A stretch of 64,000 nucleotides of DNA from NCBI GenBank assembly GCA_964019055.1, contig OZ025207.1:14225357-14289356 (forward strand), written 5' to 3'. Shown here one piece after another: positions 1 through 10,466 of the stretch. The notes under the pieces were generated by a model. That model worked only from the letters and a program-made list of their open reading frames with translations. It made no database searches and was not told the DNA's origin. The stretch's first letter is position 1; every line of letters begins with the position of its first letter. A program made the position numbers and the translations under genes. Origin of the DNA: Anthopleura xanthogrammica (lineage: Eukaryota; Cnidaria; Anthozoa; Actiniaria; Actiniidae).

Positions 1-455
1 AAAGTATTCTTCTACAGAATCCTGACAAAACCTTTCCGTCAATACGTATTCCATGCCTTCATCTAGGAGGAACTTTGTTGCTCCTACAACAGAGTGTGTT
101 GTCATCTGTAGCCCTTCATGGGTCTGCCAGGACAAGAACATGCGGCTTTGGGCATTCTCTGAAAAATTCCCAGGGCGGTTAGTTATGCCTTCCTACCAAT
201 CCCTCAGATAGCCAAGGAAATCTGTCTCCAGCCAGGTATATCTTGGATCATCTACTGAAATAAATGGAGCCAGAAATGGTTTCCTCTTTCTTGTGTGCTC
301 TCTGGTACTACGCACATTAAGACAATCAAAAAATCAAAAAAGGAATCCATCATACTACACAATTTAGACGTTCTTTGCATATCTTGAGTGCCAAATGACT
401 TCAGGACTGCTGCCACTGATGCACTCAGTACCTGGGCTGCCAGATTCACCCTCAT
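1..455 (-). pseudogene. P-element (THAP9-like) transposase fragment, runs off the left edge
   Basis: Reading leftward from 455, the translation ([19 protein letters not shown], then DSFFDFL) resembles the C-terminal catalytic part of P-element/THAP9-like DNA transposases. A frameshift near position 300 moves the match to another frame ([17 protein letters not shown], then a stretch ending in [10 protein letters not shown]), which also carries a stop at 193-195. These enzymes cut and paste DNA in the nucleus; this copy cannot make a full protein. No THAP domain is visible upstream. The family call rests on recalled similarity to anthozoan P-element-like proteins. Confidence 0.7.
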
Positions 456-1069
456 TGTAGAGTAGGAAGTTAATTTGATGTGGTCAAATTGAGAAAATAC
501 AAATTAATATTGAAAACAAAGAACGATTTAAAGCAGTCTGCGCTCCTAATCATAGTTATCAATTTTACAAACGCCGAGCTCTTTACGCGCGCTGCGATCT
601 CGCAAAATATGGAGCATGTATACACATAGTTACTTACGTATTTCTATGTCTTCAGGTTTGAAATGCTTCTCACAAGTATAACCTCTGTCATTGTTAATCA
701 TCTGACGGAAATTTGTGTCGATTACTCTTTGTGATCTCACTGAGCCAGTTTTCTCTCCACGTTTTGTATTCTGAATTTCGTGCCGCCGGCAGTTTCCAAA
801 TGCCAATACCTTTCGTTCTCCTGCACGTTCCGCAGCCTAACACTGCACAATTTTCACCAGGCATCACGTATTATGGGTTAATAAACAATTTTAGCTATAT
901 TCCAAGAGGTAAAGTAGAACTCGATCGCGGAAAAGTGAAGAAAACAAACGCTACAAAAGAGTAAACAACTAGCCGTACGCCATCTTGGATTTTAAGAGTG
1001 CAGGGTGATTGTCACGTGATCTTCATAAAATCGAACAAAGACCTACCCCTTTGAAGTTTGCCGGGTTTC
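456..1069. other. Non-coding interval between two decayed transposons
   Basis: No convincing gene. A YY1-like site (CAAGATGGCG on the minus strand) lies at about 981-991 and an E-box (GTCACGTGAT) at about 1012-1021. An 83-codon plus-strand open frame at 713-964 has no recognisable domain and is probably chance. Confidence 0.4.
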
Positions 1070-2336
1070 CTAACCAGTCCCCTCTACTATGTCCACATAG
1101 AAATTGCTTCTGACGAAGTTGGCTGTTTCAGTACCAATCTCCTCTTCGTAGTCATTGGCTGTTTTCTTTAACCCGTAATTGGCACACCCTGGAGAAGACG
1201 CTGCACCAAATAGGTGCACAGTCATTCTGTATGTTTCTGGTTCCTTGGTGGTGTCTCCGTCCTCCCACCAGAGGTATCTTAAGAAGTTTCGGTGGTGCTC
1301 GTCTACTCTGAACTGGTGAAACATTGACTCTATGTTGCAGGAATATGCAACTTTCTCTTGCCTGAATCTGCATAAGACTCCCACCAGACCATTGTCATGC
1401 CTGGCCCTTGCAACAAATGTTTGTTCAAGGAATGGCAGTTATACTTTGCGCTGCAGTCAAAGACTATGCGCACTTTGTTGGGTTTCTGTGGGTTGTATAC
1501 CGCGTGATGCGGGATATACCACACCTTGCCTTCTTCTTCGTCTGCTCCATCTTCTTCTCGAGAAACTTTCTCTGCGTATCCTTTCTTGACTAGATCGTTC
1601 ATAAAGGCTGTATAGTCCCTGTGCTGTTTGCTGTCATTCTCAAGGCGAGACTTGAGTTTGCTTAACCGGCGCAAGACAAGAGTTTTGCTGTTTGGCAAAC
1701 GTGGTTCATCCTCTTTAAACGGTAAAGGCATCTTGTAATGAATCTTGTCGAATACCTTTTTCCATCTTCATTAGAAACTTTCTGTCATCTTGAGACATGG
1801 GCGTTCCGCGCGTCTGTCTCTCGTAGAAATCTGCTTCCAGTAGTTTTCTGACTTGAAGTGGATTTATCAACTCTTTGACTTCGTTCTTCACAGAGAACAA
1901 ACACGCCCTTCTGTCATCTGGGTCTGTAAGTCTTGTGGTAGAACTCACTACTTCGTGTGCTATTAATCGATGACTGACGCCGATGGGATCTTGTTCCGTG
2001 TCCAAGTGTGATGGTCGTACGTTTCCTATAATCCCCCAGCCGAGATCTGTCCTTTGTGCGTAAGGCTCGTTGTTATTGCCTGGGATGACCTCGTGAGGGG
2101 TTGGAGGAATCTTTGGCCAGCTATTGAGTTTCTTGCGATAAGCTGATGCAACGGAAAAAGGGTCCCCTTAACGTTTTGCAATTCTCCTTAGCTTTAAGGT
2201 AGGCTTCCCCTGAGTCGAGCAAAAGGAATCCAACAACAACTTCCTTAGCTTCTCCTCCAACGTACTTGGACAGGAAGTGCAGTCGTTCTCGAGGTCTTGT
2301 CGCTCTTCCTTCTAAAAGCGGCTCAAAGGCCTTCAC
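1070..2336 (-). pseudogene. BEL/Pao LTR-retrotransposon gag-pol remnant
   Basis: Four minus-strand pieces in changing frames give a BEL/Pao polyprotein in order. Positions 2336-2121 resemble the gag-like DUF1759 region. Positions 2005-1715 are the linker, and 1731-1330 contain the start of the reverse transcriptase (VRIVFDCSAKYN, then SLNKHLLQGPG). Positions 1384-1070 carry the RT core (HLFGAASSPGCANYGLK). Frameshifts fall near 2010-2120, 1720 and 1380. The catalytic YVDD box reads YVDI, so one catalytic aspartate is lost. No LTRs, RNase H or integrase are seen here. The element is dead. Confidence 0.85.
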
Positions 2337-2731
2337 CCAGGACAGATATTCGAGAAGATCTCTCCGTAGAAAACCTTGGGTTCCGGTAAGGGCAGTCTGC
2401 TTTGATTTTCAGCTAAGAGTTTGACGACTTCCAGCAGCTGTCCTTGGAATGCTGTCGCGTCTTGGCTAGGTTCGCTCTTCGTTGGGCAGGAATGGGCTGC
2501 CTATGGTATGTCATCCGAGACCGTGTTCACGTTCTGATCCGATGGCAGGTCATGATGGCCTTTTTGTCGAAGCGGTGGAGCAAACGTATGATTGTAGGAA
2601 GGTACAATAATACTGGGAAGGTACATTTATACTTATCTATTGCTATAAAATTGATTTAACTAATATAAAATGTATATTTATATATACAAGCGCCATGTTG
2701 CACCATGTTACACCCTGCCATTCAGAATTAT
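2337..2731. other. Junction between BEL/Pao and LINE remnants
   Basis: No gene. The left part (to about 2440) may still be decayed gag of the BEL/Pao element. The right part is AT-rich and probably holds the 3' end of the neighbouring minus-strand LINE (2660-2731). Confidence 0.35.
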
Positions 2732-3313
2732 TTATACCAATGCCGGGGATATTTTACTCCATTTATTGTTGTGTTTTAAAAGAATATCTTTTGATTTGGC
2801 CGGTTTATACTCAATTTTTTTATTTTGTTTTAGAATATTTTTAAAAAGAGATAAGGTAGGTATTTTGCCTTTATCTCTAGATTTATATAGCAATAACTTA
2901 AACGATAATAGAATATAGTTAACAATAGTATCGTGAACACCTAATAGTATATTGATTAAGTTAGATTCTGGCAAATTTATTCCAAATTTTTCAAAATGAT
3001 CTCTAATTTCAAAATATAAATTTTTAGATTCCACACACTTGACAAAAAAATGATCGATTGTTTCAGGATAGAGAGAACAAAAAGAACAAGAGGAGTAATT
3101 GAGAATTTTAAAACGATGTAAATCGCGATTAAGATACAGAATATTATTTAATATTTTGTATTGGAAAAAACGAGAATAGGTGTCTACGGAGGTTGTGTAT
3201 ATTCTTTTGTAGATACCACTCCAATCCAATGGATTATTGTTATTAATTCTTTTATTTAAATTATTTTGAGCTGTTGGAGGTTGAAACTTTTTCTCTATAA
3301 ACCACTGGTACAA
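2732..3313 (-). pseudogene. L1-like LINE ORF2, C-terminal part
   Basis: This 193-codon minus-strand frame continues the RT frame at 3361-4665 after a single frameshift at a poly-T tract around 3372-3384. It contains a Cys/His-rich segment (SSCSFCSLYPETIDHFFVKC) like the zinc-binding region found after the RT domain in LINE ORF2 proteins, followed by a Lys-rich tail. The stop near 2732 is probably the natural end of the protein. Confidence 0.7.
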
Positions 3314-3360
3314 TTGTTTTGCTTTTATTTTACCTAATTCGACGTTATTCTTACCTAATT

Positions 3361-4665
3361 TTAAACTGGGTTGTGTTTTTTTTTAATATTTATTTTTCCT
3401 TTTATTTGTTTTTTCCATCGCACTGGAATTGCATGGATTATTCCAGCCCACCTCATGTAATCTTTGTCTTCAAGGCCCTTATGTTTAGCATGTTCCCAAT
3501 TTATTTCACCGTTATCGTCATATAAATCAGAGATATTATTGATATTCAAGTCACAGAAATCTTCGTAGAAGATGGAGTTTCCTCCTATTTGTATATACCT
3601 ATTATTCCAAATGCATTGATTTAATATCTCATTTGGCTCCTCACCATTATATTCCGATATTTCTGACCACGTTATTAATATACTCTTATAGAAAGGTGGG
3701 ATATTCTTTGGAATTCTTTTCCTATCGAAGTTATTCTTTATATTTTTCAATCCTCCTATGCCTTTAAGATATATAGAGGGAATCATACTTAAATTCGTTT
3801 TTTCTTCATTGGATTTGAATAATTTTATTGCCCATTTGACTCGGTTTGCTTTAATACAGGATTGGAAATCAGGGGATTTTAAGCCACCTAGGTGGTAATT
3901 TCCAATTAAGGTACTATGTTTGATTTTTGTTTTTTTACCATTCCAAATAAAGTCTTGTGTTGTACCCTCTATTATCTTAACAAAATCTTCTGGAACATGT
4001 AGCACAGAGCAAACATAAAGCAGTTTTGGCAGAGCAAGAGACTTCAGCACTTGGATTTTACCATAAAGTGTTAGGTGTCTTATCTTCCATATCGACAGAA
4101 TTGTCTGATAATTAGTTAGTATACGTTTAAAATTTTGATCATAACTATATTTATCATTATATGAGAAATGTATACCTAATATTTTGATACCTTCTCGGTA
4201 GAAACTAATCCATTTAAAGTTATCAGCGAATTCTCCAGGTGGGTCCCGATTTCCTCTTCCGAGCCATCCGACTTCTGACTTTTTTGCATTTATTTTTAGC
4301 GACGAGTAATCGTAAAATTGGTTTAATGTTTTTAAAACGTTATTGAAAGAAATTACGTCTCGAAGGAAGAAGGTGGTGTCATCTGCAAACATAATTAGCT
4401 TTTTTGCTGTTCCTTTTACCTCCACGCCTTTTATCTCCTTTGAGTTCCTTATCATGATTGCCATGATTTCTATAGTCAATATAAAAATGTAGGGGGAAAT
4501 AGGATCTCCTTGTTTTGTTCCTCTAAGTACGTTAAAAAAATCGGTTACATTGCCATTATTTATGATACAGCTTTGATTGTTTTGCAGAAGAACTCTCACC
4601 CATTTGATAAAGTTGTTATCGAAGCCGAATTTGTGCAAGACTGCAAATATAAAATTATGTAGCAT
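3361..4665 (-). pseudogene. L1-like LINE reverse transcriptase, 5'-truncated
   Basis: This 434-codon frame carries the second half of a LINE reverse transcriptase: GTKQGDPISPYIF (palm motif), FADDT (the catalytic Asp-Asp pair, intact), and the thumb/connection region (SLALPKLLYVCSVLHVP). The endonuclease and RT motifs 1-3 are missing. A stop lies just upstream of the first Met, so the copy begins near 4675, as expected for incomplete target-primed reverse transcription. Together with 2732-3313 it forms one insertion of about 2 kb. One frameshift in 1.9 kb suggests a fairly young copy. Confidence 0.85.
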
Positions 4666-4852
4666 TGTTCTTATTCACAGCATCAAACTCTAACATTTCC
4701 TCTAATACTTTGGAGGAACTGATGGCGTTGACAAAACTTTGATGAGCTCTCTCTATCATCTCTTTCTTGCCATCTCTACATGCATTATTATTGATGAGAA
4801 ATATTATATTGATGAGCAATATTATATTGAGCCTCGTTTTCATGTCCACCAG

Positions 4853-4862
4853 GTCACGTGAC
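4853..4862. promoter_or_regulatory. CLEAR-type E-box palindrome GTCACGTGAC (copy 1)
   Basis: This is a perfect 10-bp palindrome identical to the vertebrate CLEAR consensus bound by MiT/TFE bHLH-Zip factors. It sits about 1.1 kb beyond the 5' end of the RPA-like exon. Function here is inference. Confidence 0.45.
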
Positions 4863-4998
4863 TAGTTAAGCTTAAAATGCGTAAATAATAGTTAAGAGTA
4901 TGAAGAAGAACAATCTTGTTAGGTTTCGTGAGATACAGTGCATTTTTGATAGTAATAAGCAATTATAAATATTTCAACCTCGTTTTCATGCTCACAAG

Positions 4999-5008
4999 GT
5001 CACGTGAC
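4999..5008. promoter_or_regulatory. CLEAR-type E-box palindrome GTCACGTGAC (copy 2)
   Basis: This is the same palindrome in the second tandem unit, 146 bp from the first. It is unchanged although the surrounding unit has diverged noticeably. Confidence 0.45.
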
Positions 5009-5285
5009 TATATATCCCACTTATAACAGCAAATAACAATTCTAAGCATCGAGAATAAAAATATTGTTGGTTTTCGTGAACCACAGTGCATTTTCAATAA
5101 AGTTATAGGGAATTTTATATTACAGCCTCGTTTCCATGTTAGGTCCCATACGTCACATTTTTGATCCCCTATAAATCCCGTCTGAGCATGTTGCAAAGTT
5201 GCCACCAAAACTTTTTATGTTGTTTAGGGTCCTCTTAACACTTCAAGCATAGTGCTTGCTTTCAGCACAAAATTCCCACGGGACT

Positions 5286-5990
5286 TTAAAATATGACATT
5301 TGCTGCCTGACTAAATAGTCTGGTAGGACATTTTTCTTTTAATTGTGCACGACCACATTCACTGCACTTGACTAAAAATTGCTGTTCGTTTGGAACAACC
5401 TTGGTTTTGCATTTAAAACATGCCATAAATCGTTGAACGGTTGTGACACCATTTGCTGGGCTCTTGACATTCTTGTAATTAGATACTATAGCAACATCAT
5501 GTTCACAATCAAAAGACTGATCAATTTGCGAGATGATCGAACTTGTGTTCAATGTTAGATAATTCTTGTCACTGTAGACCCTTACCATTACTTTTTGTAA
5601 TTTGTATGAAGAGTCGTCAGTTACTTTGTTGATGTCTTTCTCCCACAACACGAGTCTTACAGAAGCAGTGTCATCTGTAATTGTAGCCTCTTGTTTTTGT
5701 AAAAATTTTCCTTTTGTCATTATGGTTTCTACAGGGCCATGATAGTTCACTTTTCCTAAAACCGAGACTGGATAATTGGTTTTGTCACTTGGTAATATGT
5801 CCATAATGTTTGTCACTGGTACTAACTGTGGTTGTGGGCTTGCATAAATGTCATAGTGGACCTCGTTGGCATCTGGATCATATAATTTTGTTCTTTTGTT
5901 GATGTAAATCTCACTTTCGTTAGTCCTGGCGTTTCTTTTCAGGTTATAATTGGAGATTTTCACAGGAGAAGACTCTAACTTCTTTTTGAA
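5286..5990 (-). CDS. RPA-like OB-fold protein with zinc ribbon (3' exon)
   Basis: The stop is near 5286 and the frame stays open upstream past 5963 to about 5990. There is no ATG at the start of the block (it begins with GTG in context SSPVKISNY), so this is probably a 3' exon. About residues 60-150 look like an OB-fold nucleic-acid-binding domain (SVLGKVNYHGPVETI, then TASVRLVLWEKDI). A C-terminal zinc ribbon has two Cys pairs (CFKC, then CSEC). This arrangement recalls RPA1-type ssDNA-binding proteins. Anthozoan genomes hold many such small proteins, often near transposons, so it may be a domesticated or element-borne factor rather than RPA1 itself. The frame is intact. Possible upstream exons lie at 6531-6595, 6862-6888 and 7392-7700. 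Confidence 0.6.
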   Translation of the reverse strand, partial: FKKKLESSPVKISNYNLKRNARTNESEIYINKRTKLYDPDANEVHYDIYASPQPQLVPVTNIMDILPSDKTNYPVSVLGKVNYHGPVETIMTKGKFLQKQEATITDDTASVRLVLWEKDINKVTDDSSYKLQKVMVRVYSDKNYLTLNTSSIISQIDQSFDCEHDVAIVSNYKNVKSPANGVTTVQRFMACFKCKTKVVPNEQQFLVKCSECGRAQLKEKCPTRLFSQAANVIF

Positions 5991-6052
5991 TTCTCAGTGT
6001 TTCTCGGCTTAGAAACAAACACTTCTTATACACTGATTCTCGGTTTGAAGAT

Positions 6053-6343
6053 TACAGTCAAACTAAGAAAACCATGAACACCTAAAATATGTCTGGAATG
6101 TTTATGTGTTTGATCACAGCGCGGTCACGCAAAGTATTTTTCCGTTTGAAAGTTTCAAACTTCATATTTTGATTTTATTGTCGTGAAATTAGATATTTCT
6201 ATTTGAGACAGACGGATACAAGAGAGAAGGATTCAGTACAAGCTCTTTTCATGGTGGTGGGAAATATCTTTTTTACAAGCAACGGTCTAAATAAACATTC
6301 CAGACATATTTTAGGTGTTCACGGTTTTCTTAGTTTGACTGTA
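6053..6343. mobile_element. Foldback/MITE-like element with 53-bp inverted repeats
   Basis: The arms 6053-6105 and 6291-6343 are reverse complements with about one mismatch (core ACACCTAAAATATGTCTGG). About 185 bp of loop separates them, and no coding capacity is seen. It lies just upstream of the RPA-like exon, in its presumed intron. Confidence 0.8.
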
Positions 6344-6530
6344 AGATCAAAGTATTGGTTGTTGCATTGGCTCGTTTTAATTGGGAACAGATCATGTAGG
6401 TATCTAATAATGGGTGCTTCTATAATTAAAAAACAAAACAAAAATTATGAGTGATGTATACGAATAAGCATGGAAAACTGTCAATAACATTTGCACAAAT
6501 TTCAAGTGAACATTAATGAAAACTTACCTC

Positions 6531-6888
6531 CATCTTGGACATGAAGGTCCTGTTCACCATCATTTCTCGCTTCTTTTTGTTCAAAATCATGATCTAAAGG
6601 AAGAAACATTTCAATTGATTAAGGATTTATCCAGAATATATTTTAGCTTGTTGATCCGATGCAAATGCTCTAAATAAACAATTCCCATCACCTTGGACCT
6701 TAAATGATGTAATTGGGGAATTAAGTGGTTTCGACTGGATATTTTCATGTGCCTTAATAACAGATAAATTAAGCAAAGAAGCCAAAATCTTTATTTATAG
6801 GAATAAATGACAAAGTACCAGGTATTTTATTACTTGTAGACATAATAATTAAAATCTTACCTCAACAAATATGGTAATATTGCCACCC
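6531..6888 (-). other. Two candidate small exons upstream of the RPA-like exon
   Basis: On the minus strand, 6595-6531 is bounded by an acceptor (TTCCTTTAG) and a donor (GGAG|GTAAGTT). Positions 6888-6862 are bounded by an acceptor (GAATTGCAG) and a donor (GAG|GTAAGAT), giving a 27-nt micro-exon. One frame of the 65-nt exon (DHDFEQKEARNDGEQDLHVQ) joins in phase to the RPA-like exon through a weak GAG acceptor, but that frame is not open through the micro-exon. The chain is therefore unresolved; RNA reads would be needed. Confidence 0.3.
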
Positions 6889-7391
6889 TGCAATTCAAAC
6901 TATGAGCCATGAATGAAATAAAGGCATAAACGTTTAAACCACAAGGAAACTGGGTGTGATTTCTCACACAACAAACGGTAAGGATAAACGGAGGCATGAT
7001 AACATACCAAACAAGGCGTTCAAAGACACCAATTCAGATCAACATGATGCTGAATTCTCAAAAAAGAGTTTATTCAGTGCAATGCATAAAATTCGAGTAT
7101 GTCCTTGTAATGTTTATGTTAGGAAGGAAGTAAATATGAATGAAACCAAGGAGTAAGAAAAATATAACAAATGGCGTCTACGAAATCTGATAAAGGCTTG
7201 GCTTTCGTCGTCCGATGACTCGTTAAGATAAAGCTAAAGATAAGAAAGATATATGGTGAAGAAACATTGCTAGTTTGTTCGAAAATACAACAGAGCGCAA
7301 GATAAAGTTTTGGCTTAGGTGTATTTCGCACTTCAAGCACGTGCATGACACAAACTGTGCCGAACTAATTCTGTAAAGATAAAGGCTTACC
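6889..7391. other. Interval without a recognised gene
   Basis: No coding domain is seen. If the minus-strand exon chain is real, this is an intron between 7392 and 6888. Confidence 0.3.
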
Positions 7392-7700
7392 TCGTTCAAT
7401 GACTTTGCAACACGAAAGATAGAAGTGAAGAAAGAAATATTTTACATAAATATTGGTATTTGTGAACAGAGTGAAGTAATACTTGCAAGAACAATACAAA
7501 CTGCATGGCGGTACAAGTAAGCCGGTGGATTCTGGGATGGCAACAACAAAGAAATGTATTGTTCTAAACTGTCGACGAGCTGCATTATGGGTAAAGTGCA
7601 GATCTCGATTTCTCCTGCCTTTTGCCTATTGTCTGAATTAGGATCTCTTCCTTGCATCGCTCGCTTCAGGCTCTCTCTCCGCTGCGGCAGCAAAAAGACA
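7392..7700 (-). other. Candidate promoter/first exon (minus strand)
   Basis: A minus-strand donor (GAACGAG|GTAAGCC) ends this block at 7392. The block is comparatively GC-rich and contains TGCATTATGGGTAA at 7581-7594, similar to the ZNF143/STAF site (TGCATTCTGGGA). It has an 83-codon open frame (7693-7442) that stops before the donor. It could be the 5' end of the RPA-like gene. Confidence 0.3.
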
Positions 7701-7949
7701 GGATTTTGCAGAAATTAGTGCTTTTTATTTACTTATCTATTTCACGGTATTTATACTCCAGTAAAGTGCAAACACTAAAAGTGTGCAACATAAATAGCAC
7801 TAAATACTGCTACGTTATGCTAATTATATTGTTTTCTTTTGTTTAATTCGCACTTTTTAATGCTAACTAGTGCAAAATATTGCACACTTTTAGTTTTTGT
7901 ACTCTAATAAACAACATGTTAAACATCATTTACATATTAATTACTGTTT

Positions 7950-8594
7950 TCCAAGGTTATGACAAGCTGAAACCTTGTGGGTTTCCTATTCATGCAGGAA
8001 TAGATGGCTATAGCAGAAAGAATTTGTGATTAGAGGTTGCAAGGACCAATAATGACCCAGAAGTAACTGCAAGTAACGGCACTGAAAATGGATCAATTGC
8101 AGCTATGCAATGTTACTTCCGTGCTGATGATGATGCACCCTTTCCTGGAGAACATGCTCACCTATATGGCACATCAACAAGAAATCAAAGAATCGAGAAC
8201 TTTTGGTCACATTTTAAGAAATCCTGTTCCAGTTGGTGGATCCAGTTTTTCAAAGATTTAATTGATAGTAGGCAAATAGACATTGCCAATGAGGTTCAGA
8301 AAGAGTGCCTATGGTTCTGCTTTAATGGGATCATTCAGGAAGCTCTTGATGAAATGAAACTCATAACATTAGGTATTGGAAACTCATAACATTAGGTCTT
8401 CACGCCACAAGACTGTTGGAGGCATCCCAAATATATTATTCCATTTGCCAGAAGAGACAGGGGCTTTTGACTGTTTTGTTTCTGTTTCTGTTTCCAAAGA
8501 AAGGTTATCTGAGATGGAAAGCAAGTGTGCAAGCAATGAAGAAGATGTATACAATATTTTTCAGGAATATTTTCATTATGTTATTGATAATTAA
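7950..8594 (+). pseudogene. Integrase-core-domain protein remnant
   Basis: Translating from about 7955 gives YDKLKPCGFPIHAGIDGYSR, a stop, then AAMQCYFRADDDAPFPGEH, TSTRNQRIENFWSHF, WWIQFFKDL, KECLWFCFNGI and, after a frame change at about 8376, SSRHKTVGGIPNILFHLPE. This order matches a family of animal proteins with a retroviral-type integrase core (IDGYSR region with the first Asp, NQRIE with the catalytic Glu), often annotated as putative integrase-core proteins. Stops near 8025 and a short duplicated segment (CTCATAACATTAGGT at about 8360 and 8384) break it. A plausible acceptor (TTTTCCAAG) at about 7955 suggests descent from a spliced gene. Confidence 0.7.
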
Positions 8595-9496
8595 GGGCTT
8601 TCTTACCCATCCAACTATTAAGAAGCTTTAAATTCATTTCACTATCTATTATATGTTTCCTAAGTTTTTGAGGCTTAATACCCATTGGTCAAACCATGAT
8701 GTACAGATTGTTTTTAGTTATAAAACTGATACTTCTTTTTCAGGAATGCAACTGCTGCTAAGATTTCTCCACCATCTTATTTGAAGATTTATGCAATCAG
8801 CCGCAACAGTACTACATTTATGTTTTGATTACTTGTGTATTTCTGGACATCTTTGTAAGTACCATATGTAGTATTTATAAAATAGCTATTATTAAAAACA
8901 TGTTTAGGACAAGAAAATTAAAACACTTTAAAATTAAAATATCTAAGATAAAGCTATCAAAACGGCTGCTTGTCCAAATGAAGATACATGTGTAACATAA
9001 CAAGTCCACTAAACCATTAAAATTATTAATATAATATTATTAATTATTAATAAAATTATAAAATATATCAATCTGGAAATAAAATATATATAACTCAAAA
9101 GTCAAAGCCTGGTTTTTCAGAACTGATCCAATAAGGGAAGCATGTCACCAGGCAAAAAGAAAAATGGAGACAAGCTAAGGGCTGAGATGTACAACAAAAC
9201 AAAAGGCAGAAAGACTAGATCTTTTTCATTATCTTATGCCCTGTTTATGCTTCTATTTCATTGAAACTCAACCTGTCAAAAACACTCACAACCGATCCCC
9301 ATCATCTCAAACACAGTAATTTAGGCTTTTTTTTCCTGCGTTACATCCAAAATTCCCACTGTAACACAGGCCAGGCATTTTTGGCAAATCTACTTCCAGG
9401 TTTTCAAAAGCCCTTAAAAGTTTTGCTTCTGGCTGTGATTCTGTTTGCCCTAATCAACGAATACTGGTAACCCTAAGTATAATCGTTATTTTGTAT
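8595..9496. other. AT-rich interval
   Basis: No gene, repeat array or RNA is recognised. About 8990-9090 is an ATTAATAAT-type low-complexity stretch. Confidence 0.4.
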
Positions 9497-9770
9497 ACAC
9501 CTATTTCAAAAAAGGTTGTCATAATTAATTGTCATTTTTAATTGCAAATTTATTTCAGATTTCATGTTTGTGTCCCCCATTAGTGTATAAAACGCTAAAG
9601 AAAATTGACTCGGTAATAAAGTATATTATTAGTATTATTATTTTAATAGGTGTTATAGGTCATTCAAAGCCAAAAAGGAATTATTCAATCATCTTTAGAA
9701 GTATAACCATAATTTCTTTCTGTCTTGGAATGACCTAACCCCTATGACAACCTTTTTTGAAATAGGTATA
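9497..9770. mobile_element. MITE with ~25-bp terminal inverted repeats (CCTATTTCAAAAAAGG type)
   Basis: The left end ACCTATTTCAAAAAAGGTTG (from about 9499) is matched in reverse complement by CAACCTTTTTTGAAATAGGT (ending at about 9766). The interior is AT-rich without coding capacity. It abuts the 3' end of the HECT-like gene. The same terminal motif recurs at 23317 and, degenerate, at 53925 and 57643. Confidence 0.8.
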
Positions 9771-9853
9771 AATGCAACAATTTAAGTAGAAGTGAACAAT
9801 TCTCAAGTTAAACTCAACAATGCAAAGAATAATAACATTTAACAAAGACTCTA

Positions 9854-10091
9854 TCAAAGAAGACCAAACCCAAGGCCCTCCTCCAATGCAGAGTGCATTG
9901 TTCGCTAAGTGCCAAAACATCCTGGTAATGGCCGGGTAGGGTCAGATTGGGGTCACAAGTTGAGGCAGTTGGTCTGCACTTGCAGCTGGTGGGGCATCCA
10001 TGTTTGAACCTGACTGCTATATTACGCTCTAGTGCCAGGGGAGTCAAGCTGTTGCTTCCAGTTATAAATTTGTAAAGTTTTGATGACCCAC
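9854..10091 (-). pseudogene. HECT C-lobe exon (frameshifted)
   Basis: The acceptor CTTTAG|G is at 10091. The translation KLYKFITGSNSLTPLALER, then CKCRPTASTCDPNLTLPGHY, follows HECT C-lobe order. TAST with the following Cys (PTASTC) corresponds to the catalytic cysteine region. After PGHY the family ending (MHSALEEGLGFGLL, stop at 9854-9856) continues in another frame, so one indel lies near 9900-9930. Confidence 0.65.
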
Positions 10092-10228
10092 CTAAAGATT
10101 ATTTTGGATAACATGAATGTAAGTAACTGAGCATTTATGGCTGGCTGATTGACCCGGCTGTGGCAAGTTAAAAGACTTGCCTTCTGTCACACCCAGATCC
10201 ATTACGTAGTCACTAAAGTATTGTATAC

Positions 10229-10466
10229 ATTGATTTCCAAGGTTTTTGCATTGGAACCCACTTCACTAAACTCAGCCTTCAAGCTTTGGAGAAAACTCTC
10301 TGCTGTTGGCTTGAAACTTTCTGCTCCACTGATTGTGAACAGGGCCTTCATGATATTTTTATGACTCTTGAGGTATTCTAGGAAAATCCCCCCAAATGTG
10401 ACTAGTCCAGAAATTATCTGATCAATAACTGTCAGTAACTTTGAAACACCAGCTATGACAATTGAT
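10229..10466 (-). other. HECT N-lobe exon
   Basis: Acceptor TTTTAAACAG lies at 10467-10476. The frame joins in phase 2 to the previous exon and reads SIVIAGVSKLLTVIDQIISG, then FLEYLKSHKNIMKALF and SEVGSNAKTLEIN, as in G2E3-like HECT proteins. The donor is GTATAC (10228). A second copy of the acceptor lies 77 bp upstream (see the duplication at 10450-10600). Confidence 0.65.

Larger units (their letters stand above)
4832..5125. repeat. Tandem duplication of a ~146-bp unit, partial third copy
   Basis: Unit 1 (about 4832-4977) and unit 2 (about 4978-5125) share a start (CCTCGTTTTCATG), a central GTCACGTGAC palindrome and a later block (TTTCGTGA, then CAGTGCATTTT). A third start (CCTCGTTTCCATG) at about 5126-5138 loses the palindrome (CATACGTCACAT). 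The units are diverged, so the duplication is not recent. Confidence 0.75.

Noticed and set aside
713..964. 83-codon plus-strand open frame
   Set aside because: No domain, composition like surrounding non-coding DNA, no splice or promoter support.
1332..1593. Plus-strand frames of 61-85 codons
   Set aside because: They are antisense to the BEL/Pao reverse transcriptase and explained by it.
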